Assembly (NCBI GenBank): GCA_021851895.1
Contig: JAJZQJ010000009.1
Span: forward strand, 1 to 59,560
Direction of reading: 5' to 3'
DNA from: a bacterium
GTDB lineage: Bacteria > Patescibacteriota > Minisyncoccia > Phycocordibacterales > UBA6899
DNA: 59,560 bases
Of the stretch, positions 1 to 7,175 are shown piece by piece (positions within the stretch are counted from its first letter, which is position 1; each line of letters begins with the position of its first letter). The notes beneath the pieces are model-generated. The model worked only from the letters and a program-made list of their open reading frames with translations, had not been told where the DNA came from and did no database searches. A program made the position numbers and the translations under genes.

Positions 1-32
1 ACGAGACGGGAGTTCGATTCACCCTACCCGAA
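1..32 (+). tRNA. 3' end of a tRNA gene truncated by the window edge (T-arm and acceptor strand)
   Basis: gggaG-TTCGATT-C T-arm followed by an acceptor-like strand and then a hairpin terminator; 5' part lies outside the window. Confidence 0.5.
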
Positions 33-94
33 CAAAAAGAAAAACAGAGCGAAAGCCTCTGTTTTTCTTTTTGTGCGGGTAGGGAGAATCGAAC
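12..94. repeat. Long inverted repeat: tRNA 3' end plus terminator hairpin plus inverted tRNA 3'-end copy
   Basis: Arms 12-49 and 57-94 are complementary over 38 nt with 2 mismatches. Confidence 0.9.
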
Positions 95-285
95 GGAAAG
101 GGGTCGGGAGAGGAGTACCTCTCCCGTCGAGGAGAGCAGGTGTTTCTTGTTTCACAAGAAACACCGTCGAGAACCGTGGGTTCTCGAAGAACTTTGCCGT
201 GCGGGTCCCTTTAGGGTGCGCGAGCAAAGTTCGCGAGATATCTCCCCTTCGGATCCAAGCAAGGCTTGGATCCGAAGATTATTGA
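95..285 (+). repeat. Hairpin-rich dispersed element (copy 1)
   Basis: Shares 'GGGTCGG-hairpin-...GTCGAGAACCGTGGGTTCTCGA...CCCTTTAGGGTGCGCGAGC' with 3521-3686 (minus) and, in part, 59190-59270; ends with hairpin cttcggatccaagc/gcttggatccgaag. Confidence 0.75.
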
Positions 286-302
286 GTTGATAAATATGCA
301 TT

Positions 303-714
303 TTGTCCTTTATCCCCATTATCCACAGGTTTATTCACAGACATTATGTGGAAAAAACATCTCAGAACTAGCTAAGCAGGAAAATTTCCTTTAAATAAGC
401 CACCATACAATAAGACATTGTGGACAAGCCTGTGGATAACGTGGATAACTGTTCTTTAAAGACGCGAGAATAGTGTAAAAACACGGTTTCTTCAGGGATT
501 TTTGGCATTCATACACCACAGAGTGTCTTCATGAGATCGTGAAAGCGCCTTAATGTTCCCCTCCCCGCAAAATAATATGTCCTTTATCCCCAGTGTACAC
601 AGGTTTATCCACAGACAATATGTGGAGAAATTTGCTATTGCTATGAAATATGCTGAAAAAAGTACGTATCTTAGGGGTAAAATTCATGCAGGCTGTGGAA
701 AAGCATGTGGATAG
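303..714. promoter_or_regulatory. Candidate replication origin (DnaA-box cluster)
   Basis: TTATNCACA boxes at 319-327, 331-339, 605-613; TGTGGATAA at 431-439; near matches at 419, 440, 621, 694, 706; ~54-bp imperfect direct repeat 303-356 / 577-630 carrying boxes. Confidence 0.5.
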
Positions 715-762
715 AGTGTATAAAGGACATCCTGAAACTTCCCCAGGCTTCTCCTTGAGCCA

Positions 763-1570
763 TGTTTCATGGGAAACATATTGGTATATACTAATTTTGA
801 TGCATGCTCGACTGAGAAATATTGATATCGGAACTATCGGTGAATCACTAGCTTCTCGCTACCTCAAGGAACATGGTTTTGATATTCTCTTAAGAAATTA
901 TGCAATTTCCGGTGTTGGAGAGATCGACATACTCGCATATAAGGATGAAACGTTGTATTTTGTCGAAGTCAAAACATCGGAAGATCGTGCTATTACGAGC
1001 GAATATCATGCAGTAGCGCATTTCGATGTCCAAAAAAAGAAAAACTCGCTCAAAACCATGAGAAAGTTCTGTTCATTAAAAGATGTGTCAATGAGGCGGA
1101 CACTAAGCTTACTTACCGTTTCATTTTCACGTGAAACATTGAAGGCACAGATACTGTTCGAGCCGTTTATTGTCATAGACACTATATGATAGCATTCTGT
1201 CCTGTTTCACGCGAAACATTGTATCGTACTGAATTCATGTGCAAGTTACGTAGGAACACCATATGTTACACGTGGAACTTTGCCATTCTTATGCTGGCTA
1301 AGCCCTTTGAGCATACTGTGCTGTCGTCACAATGTATATGTTTATGGGCGTAGTGTGTTTCACGTGAAATTTGCAACTATTCTATGTTTAATATGTTTTG
1401 TTCGCGTATCCTCCGATTGGCTAAGATCCATTGTCTTGCGGTATGTAACTTCGCGCCGGCTTTTACTGAATATGATCATATTGATTTGTTAATTGAAAAC
1501 CTCACGTTATTCCTTGGGTACACGCAGTTGTGTCAATTTTGTTGGGAGGGGGCGGATTTCACGTGAAACG
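763..1570. promoter_or_regulatory. Cluster of parS-like ParB-binding palindromes
   Basis: Matches to TGTTTCACGTGAAACA: 763-778 (14/16), 1123-1138 (14/16), 1203-1218 (15/16), 1356-1371 (14/16), 1555-1570 (13/16). Confidence 0.55.
800..1189 (+). CDS. YraN/UPF0102 family endonuclease-like protein
   Basis: IGESLASRYLKEHGFDILLRNYAISGVGEIDILAYKDETLYFVEVKTS matches the family pattern; internal ATG at 800 preferred over 650. Confidence 0.85.
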   Translation: MHARLRNIDIGTIGESLASRYLKEHGFDILLRNYAISGVGEIDILAYKDETLYFVEVKTSEDRAITSEYHAVAHFDVQKKKNSLKTMRKFCSLKDVSMRRTLSLLTVSFSRETLKAQILFEPFIVIDTI

Positions 1571-1695
1571 GTGTGGGAATATAGACTTGTAACTACGTAA
1601 CATTGTTTCTTTATCTGTTATTTAAATAATATGTCTTTTATTTTACTTCCATACTGAGCGTGGTATAATGGGTATGTCCTATAGAAAAGCTATAT

Positions 1696-2025
1696 ATGTC
1701 ACATCACCCATTACTCATTGTCAAGGCACGTCATGTCGTTAGGCATTCGCATCTTTCGAATGTTGATAAGCAGCTTATGTACGAGCGCATCCCTTTTCTT
1801 GACCTTGGAATGTTGGCACTTTTCATTGATTCTGCTGAGGAAAATCCGTTTGCTCTCGATGCGATCGTTTCAAGCATGAAGAAAAAGCTTGATGCGCGCG
1901 GCAATCTCCATCGGCTCCACGAAATACTCGAGACCGAGGCAAAGGAGATCGAGGCAAGGGACAGCGAAGATACAGATGAGACAAAGGTTGAAAGTGAAGA
2001 TGAGTCTAAGCTTGTAGCACACTAA
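1696..2025 (+). CDS. Hypothetical protein (109 aa)
   Basis: Open frame with upstream TATAAT; followed closely by the next ORF. Confidence 0.6.
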   Translation: MSHHPLLIVKARHVVRHSHLSNVDKQLMYERIPFLDLGMLALFIDSAEENPFALDAIVSSMKKKLDARGNLHRLHEILETEAKEIEARDSEDTDETKVESEDESKLVAH

Positions 2026-2036
2026 CTAATAGCACC

Positions 2037-3005
2037 ATGAGAGAGCAATTTCACAAACCACAAGATGAGTTTGTCGCCGCTTACGGTGGAGACGAGGGTG
2101 TAGCGTTTGAGCCGACTGCGCCGCAGGGGGAGCAGGAGGGCGGTTATGAAGGAGAGGTGGGTGGCAAAGAATCAGAGGCTCAAGCGTTTCTTGAGCGCCA
2201 TTCAAGCGAGGAGCGCAAATTGGCTGAAGATATAGTCGGTGCCATAGAGGGTATTTCGAATCAACTTGAGTCGGAACATATAGTCTCTCGTGAGATGGCG
2301 GCCGAGTCTATGATCGCAACGGCATTTGCTGCTGCGCCTACTTCGGGAGTAGAGGATGGCGAGACTTCTTTGTGGAAGTCTGTATTGCGCGGCGCATCAT
2401 TGGGTGCTCGTAATGCGGTAAAAGCCGTTGCGCTCACTTCGATGATGTCTGCTTCGCCAGCTTTTGCTCAGGATTATATGCATCCGAGCCCCCAGATTCA
2501 AAAGAAAGTCGATTATCTTTTTGGAAAGAACATATTCGAGCGATTTGCAAATAAACGCGCATCATATAAGGAAGCATATACGCAGCTTGAAATGCATAAG
2601 GAGGAGGTACAGCATCGAATCGACGAGCTGAATGATCCTCGCCCGAGAAGCACTGCGGAGGAGGCACACATCAAACGTGTTGAAGCCGATAGGGATGCGA
2701 AACTTGCCGCGCTGAGAGTGGAGCGCACTTTAGAGAAGGCAGCATTTGAAGATCTTCATACGAACGATCCGACAGAGCGCGCCGAATATGATGCGAGGAT
2801 CGCTGCAATCGCTGCGCGTGAGGCAAGGGTCGTCGAAGATTGTGAGGCGCTACTTCTTGCAGAACATCGCAAGGCTGCCCCTCAGCAAGAGCTTCAAGAT
2901 CTCTATCGTGAGATCGTGCGCATTGAGAGGGAAGAGAACGAACTTGTCCGAAGGTTTTATGCACTGAAGCGTAGTGCTTATGGTTCGTACTGGTCTCGTT
3001 GGTGA
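2037..3005 (+). CDS. Hypothetical protein with internal hydrophobic segment and predicted coiled coil (322 aa)
   Basis: Long ORF 12 bp after the previous one; followed by a strong terminator. Confidence 0.65.
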   Translation: MREQFHKPQDEFVAAYGGDEGVAFEPTAPQGEQEGGYEGEVGGKESEAQAFLERHSSEERKLAEDIVGAIEGISNQLESEHIVSREMAAESMIATAFAAAPTSGVEDGETSLWKSVLRGASLGARNAVKAVALTSMMSASPAFAQDYMHPSPQIQKKVDYLFGKNIFERFANKRASYKEAYTQLEMHKEEVQHRIDELNDPRPRSTAEEAHIKRVEADRDAKLAALRVERTLEKAAFEDLHTNDPTERAEYDARIAAIAAREARVVEDCEALLLAEHRKAAPQQELQDLYREIVRIEREENELVRRFYALKRSAYGSYWSRW

Positions 3006-3017
3006 TGAGTAATAAAA

Positions 3018-3050
3018 AATAACAGAGCAATCGTGCTCTGTTATTTTTTT
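3018..3050. terminator. Intrinsic terminator
   Basis: aataacagagcaatcgtgctctgttattttttt. Confidence 0.85.
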
Positions 3051-3385
3051 TATTTTTCATCGTCGGTATATTCAAGAAAAAGTCTTTCTTCGAATCCTCC
3101 GCGTTTCTCTCGCTTCGATCGCTTCTTCTCCATGAGAGCATTCGTGTCAATGTGATGATGCGCAACGATCGCATCTACGATCTCAAGTAGATCAGAGATC
3201 TCGTTGATCATGTCGTCATTCGATTTTGCTTCGAGCAACTCCATTGCCTCTTCGACGATCTTTTGCTTAAGCGCGAGGGCGAATTGTTCATCACTCAGTA
3301 CAGAGATCTTTGGTGTCGCATTGTCTGCGATGATGATATCAGGTATTTTGTCTCTGATGAGTTTATTGTAGGTGATGCGTGCCAT
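3050..3385 (-). CDS. MazG-like / phosphoribosyl-ATP pyrophosphohydrolase-like NTP pyrophosphatase
   Basis: YNKLIRDKIPDII...KIVEEAMELLEA...NEISDLLEIVDAI motif. Confidence 0.75.
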   Translation of the reverse strand: MARITYNKLIRDKIPDIIIADNATPKISVLSDEQFALALKQKIVEEAMELLEAKSNDDMINEISDLLEIVDAIVAHHHIDTNALMEKKRSKREKRGGFEERLFLEYTDDEK

Positions 3386-3520
3386 GAGATCATTGTAACA
3401 TGGAGAGAGGGAAGGTGAGTGCATCTTAGATATAAAAATTTGATAGCGTAAAAACAATTCCGGGAAATCGAGCAAACATTTGAACGCGCACTCCTGAGGA
3501 GCTCATTCAAAAAAGAAGAG

Positions 3521-3686
3521 CCGGGAAATCGAACAACCTTCGGCTCGCGCACCCTAAAGGGTCCCGCGCGGTCGAAGGTTTCGAGAACCCACGGTTCTCG
3601 ACGCTCGAGGACTCGCTGCTCTCCTTCACGGAAGAGGACGGTGTCCTCTTCCGACCCATCTCCTGTTCGAATCCCGGCACGCCGAC
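3521..3686 (-). repeat. Hairpin-rich dispersed element (copy 2) with T-arm-like terminal inverted repeats
   Basis: Ends ccgggaaatcgaac ... gttcgaatcccgg; internal hairpins and motifs shared with 95-285. Confidence 0.75.
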
Positions 3687-3748
3687 AAAAAAAGAAAAAC
3701 CTCTTTGCAGAGGTTTTTCTTTTTTTGTCGGGGCGCCGGGATTCGAAC
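3665..3748. repeat. Inverted repeat spanning tRNA-Pro 3' end, terminator and inverted tRNA 3'-end copy
   Basis: Arms 3665-3704 and 3709-3748 complementary over 40 nt with 2 mismatches. Confidence 0.9.
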
Positions 3749-3800
3749 CCGGAGTCATCCGCTCCCAAAGCGGACATGTTAGCCGTTACACCACGCCCCG
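3728..3800 (-). tRNA. tRNA-Pro (anticodon TGG), no encoded CCA
   Basis: cggggcgtggtgtaacggctaacatgtccgctttgggagcggatgactccgggttcgaatcccggcgccccga folds as a cloverleaf. Confidence 0.92.
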
Positions 3801-3953
3801 AATTTTCGAGACCACTTCTGGTCGCGTTTTTGCATAGTAGCATAGTTTCCAAAAAATGCCAGCCCTCCCAAGTTTGCTTGTGCCCATTTTGAAATGCAGT
3901 ACTATTGAGTCATACTCCATGAACTCAAGTGAGCGACATGGAACACAAATATC

Positions 3954-4583
3954 ATGAACGATGTACAGAGAAAAAAGCATGCCGCAGATGTCCTGCGAAA
4001 GCTCAAGAAACTATTTCCGCATGCAAGGATGTTTTTGAATTACACGACCCCTTTTGAACTTCTTGTCGCAGTGATGCTCTCTGCGCAGTGTACTGATAAG
4101 AAGGTGAATGAGGTGACGCCGGAGCTCTTTCGCCGATTTAAGACCATAGATGATTATGCGCAAGCACCAATACGAGAACTTGAGCGACTCGTCTATCAAA
4201 CCGGTTTTTATCGAGCGAAGGCGAAGCATATAAAAGAGGCAGCTATCGTGATAAGGGACGAATATGGAGGAGTGCTCCCAAGGACAATGCGCGAGATGGT
4301 TTCCATTCCTGGTGTTGGAAGGAAGACCGCGAACGTCGTACTCGGAAATGCATACGGAGTAAGTGAGGGCATAGCGGTCGATACGCATGTGCGACGGCTT
4401 GCAGGTGTTCTCGGACTCTCAAAGGAAAAGGCCATCCCTGCGATCGAGCGTGACCTTATGAAACTTTTCCCAAAGAAAGAGTGGTTCAGGCTGACGTATT
4501 ATCTTATCGAGTACGGTAGAAATTATTGCCCTGCAAAAAAGCATGATCATTCGAAGTGCCCACTAGGGCATAGTGCCAGCTAA
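3954..4583 (+). CDS. nth: Endonuclease III
   Basis: HhH-GPD: LLVAVMLSAQCTDKKVNEVTPELF, PGVGRKTANVVL, VDTHVRRLAGVLGL. Confidence 0.93.
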   Translation: MNDVQRKKHAADVLRKLKKLFPHARMFLNYTTPFELLVAVMLSAQCTDKKVNEVTPELFRRFKTIDDYAQAPIRELERLVYQTGFYRAKAKHIKEAAIVIRDEYGGVLPRTMREMVSIPGVGRKTANVVLGNAYGVSEGIAVDTHVRRLAGVLGLSKEKAIPAIERDLMKLFPKKEWFRLTYYLIEYGRNYCPAKKHDHSKCPLGHSAS

Positions 4584-4856
4584 TGCAATTAAATTGCATA
4601 TGTGAGCAATTATCGTTTTACTGTTTCAGGTAAATGCGGTTTGTGAAACAAGTTTTACAGAGAAAAAACACGATATTTTGAAAATAAAATCACTTAACAC
4701 TCAAATTTAGAAGAAATTTTCAGCAGAAATGTGTTGTGAAACATATCTGGGGCGCTGTGGCGGGGTGTACAATGTTTCACGAGAGACTAGTCACTTATAA
4801 AAAATAGGAGAAATAGAAAAACGCGAGCATGCTCGCGTTTTCAATATGATGATTCG

Positions 4857-5237
4857 CTACTGCTGGCGACTTAAGATCTGGTCGCCTTTGCGGTCGAGAA
4901 TACCCTTGAAAATGTTCTCTTTCTGGAGCCCCATGAATATAATAATGGGAATGATGACTTGCCTCGACTGCGGATGGGTATAGATGTAATTCAACCCGCT
5001 GCAAAGAGGGCACTTTATCGAGCACGTCGGTAGCTCTGACGGATGCCAGCAGTCAACGAGGTTGCCCGTCTTCGAGCTGTGCCCATAGTGGTCTTGGATG
5101 AATTCCGAGTTGCCGAGCGAGAAGTCACTGAGACAGTGTGTACACATGATCATGGTCTCGCGCGCCCGCTTGAGTTTCTCTTCTGGAGTAATCGTGTCGC
5201 GCGCATTTTCGCGCGAGTTATCGAGCTGAGTATCCAT
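4857..5237 (-). CDS. Hypothetical protein with two CxxC pairs and C-terminal hydrophobic stretch
   Basis: MCTHC ... CPLC motifs; flanking hairpin terminator at 4819-4843. Confidence 0.5.
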   Translation of the reverse strand: MDTQLDNSRENARDTITPEEKLKRARETMIMCTHCLSDFSLGNSEFIQDHYGHSSKTGNLVDCWHPSELPTCSIKCPLCSGLNYIYTHPQSRQVIIPIIIFMGLQKENIFKGILDRKGDQILSRQQ

Positions 5238-5369
5238 TTCAATCCTTATTGAGCAATATATCTGAAACGAAACTAACATACTGAACGGGAGCGTCAATAA
5301 AATCATCCATTGCAAAATTCGTGATTTTTGTTAGTATGGCTTTACTCTCATCATCGATCGAGCATTCAT

Positions 5370-5440
5370 GCGGGTGTAGTTTAGTGGTAAAACTCCTGCC
5401 TTCCAAGCAGGTGTCGGGGGTTCGATTCCCCCTGCCCGCA
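5370..5440 (+). tRNA. tRNA-Gly (anticodon TCC), no encoded CCA
   Basis: gcgggtgtagtttagtggtaaaactcctgccttccaagcaggtgtcgggggttcgattccccctgcccgca. Confidence 0.93.
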
Positions 5441-5503
5441 CAAAGTCAAAAAATCTGCGTAAGCAGATTTTTTGTTACTTGTACGAGGCAGGGGGAATCG
5501 AAC
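5420..5503. repeat. Inverted repeat spanning tRNA-Gly 3' end, terminator and inverted tRNA 3'-end copy
   Basis: gttcgattccccctgcc...aaaaaatctgc / gcagatttttt...ggcagggggaatcgaac. Confidence 0.85.
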
Positions 5504-5640
5504 CGGCCACAGACGGGCACCCTCGCTCGCGCGTCTCCGCGCAGCGCAGGGTCGTCGAAGCGGGCTCGCGAGCACTTTGTTTTCTGTCGCGCGAAGCGCG
5601 TCAGAAAACTTAGTGACTCGTGAGTTCGATTCCTGTTTCT
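5486..5640 (+). repeat. Hairpin-rich element downstream of tRNA-Gly
   Basis: Starts ggggaatcgaac, ends gttcgattcct; contains accctcgctcgcgcg/cgcgcagcgcagggt and gttttctgtcgcgcgaagcgcgtcagaaaac hairpins. Confidence 0.65.
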
Positions 5641-5879
5641 TGTTCTGTGCGCGAAGCGCTCAAATTGATCAGAGCTCAGTTCATGACAATTCTTGCCGTG
5701 AGCACTTAGTCGCAGCAAGATGAAGCTGACGCGAAACTTAGAAACTCGTGACCGATTCCTCAAATCCGATTTAGCGTGCGAAGCACTCAATGAAATAAAA
5801 ATACAAAGTATTTTTATTTCCCCTTTCTTCAGACTAATTTTATATTTTCCTTTCGCTCATTTCATGACATACTTTATCC

Positions 5880-6203
5880 ATGTCTACCCAGCACTCCACT
5901 GCCTCCTATCTTCTTCAGCTTTTTGGTACCGATCGCTTCTCCACTCGTGCCATGTTCGGTGAGTACGCATTGTATTGTGATAGTAAAGTTGTCGCACTAA
6001 TTTGTGATGATCTTCTCTTTGTGAAAATACTTCCTCAGAGCAGTGGGCTTGAATCCATCTGTGAAAAAGGTGAACCCTATCCTGGCGCACTGCCGCACTA
6101 CCTCGTTGAAGAACCGCAGTGGAAATCCATCGATGGTCTTCGCGAAATGCTGATCGATATTGCAGAAGTGCTTCCACAGAAAAAACCTAAGAAGAAAAAA
6201 TAA
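5880..6203 (+). CDS. TfoX N-terminal domain protein
   Basis: RAMFGEYALYCDSKVVALICDDLLFVKI motif. Confidence 0.85.
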   Translation: MSTQHSTASYLLQLFGTDRFSTRAMFGEYALYCDSKVVALICDDLLFVKILPQSSGLESICEKGEPYPGALPHYLVEEPQWKSIDGLREMLIDIAEVLPQKKPKKKK

Positions 6204-6229
6204 AAAAACGGCATTGCTGCCGTTTTTGT

Positions 6230-7054
6230 TCATCGTGTTGCGCGAAGCATGGCGCGACCCATGTAGTAAATTCCATCCTTGTCTTCCATGAAGAACTGGA
6301 TATTGAGTGCGTCGCCATTTTGCTTTGCCTTGAAATATCCGTACGCTCCTACCATTCCACCTGGGCACCATGTGCCCGCATAACCTTCAACGACACCTTT
6401 TTTCGTGATGATGAGGTCTGTAGTATTGAAGATCATGAGCATGCTGTATTTTGTGTAAAGCTGAAACTCAGCGTATGTGTGCATATCTGATCCGACGGTG
6501 CCGACGTAGTAGATGGTGTGCCTACCAATCCCGTTGAACGTCTCACTGAACTGCATCGTTCCAAAATAATTTGCGCCACTCTCGATCGCAGCTTTGCGTA
6601 TCGCGAGCAGTCTTTCGTCAAATGCGTAATCTTTGTTTTCTTCGACGAAGGAGTATCCTTTGCGCAATCCCATTTTCCTAGAGGCTGCGAGTCGAGCAAG
6701 AAAATCATCGTGGGCGTATTTTCTATTCGATTGGTTCTCGATGCTCGAGGGGTGCAAAGTTTTTCCCGCGCCCTCGTCCTGCTTATGAAACAACCATGCG
6801 ACGAATATGACGATAATGACTGCCGAGATGGCCAACGTTAGTAACCAAAGCAGCAATTCTCTCATTCCCGGCGTCATCTTGCCCAAGAACTTTGAAGCAA
6901 GGTTGCGAACCGAACGGTATTTCGCGTGTTCTCGAACCCAAGAGGCATCTTCGTTGTTCATGGAGTTCGTGAAAACGAGATGGTTGAAGATGCGCAGCGC
7001 CTTCTGCTCGTCATCTCCATGAGCGAGGGTATAGCGGTCGGAGTCGTTTATCAT
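6230..7054 (-). CDS. Hypothetical membrane protein (one TM segment)
   Basis: LLLWLLTLAISAVIIVIFVAWLF; start chosen relative to the predicted promoter. Confidence 0.6.
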   Translation of the reverse strand: MINDSDRYTLAHGDDEQKALRIFNHLVFTNSMNNEDASWVREHAKYRSVRNLASKFLGKMTPGMRELLLWLLTLAISAVIIVIFVAWLFHKQDEGAGKTLHPSSIENQSNRKYAHDDFLARLAASRKMGLRKGYSFVEENKDYAFDERLLAIRKAAIESGANYFGTMQFSETFNGIGRHTIYYVGTVGSDMHTYAEFQLYTKYSMLMIFNTTDLIITKKGVVEGYAGTWCPGGMVGAYGYFKAKQNGDALNIQFFMEDKDGIYYMGRAMLRATR

Positions 7055-7114
7055 GGTATCCGCCAAAGCGTTCTGAGAAAAAATTAACACACACATAGAG
7101 GATAGTCAATTAAT

Positions 7115-7143
7115 TGACACCAACTATAATATGTTTTATATTA
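7115..7143 (+). promoter_or_regulatory. Near-consensus sigma70 promoter
   Basis: TTGACA-N17-TATATT. Confidence 0.7.
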
Positions 7144-7175
7144 TTGTTAGATGAACCTTCAAAAAGGAACTTCCC

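Noticed and set aside
1280-1566. Small ORFs at 1280-1492 and 1384-1566
   Set aside because: Overlapping frames, low-complexity composition and coincidence with parS-like sites; treated as noncoding.
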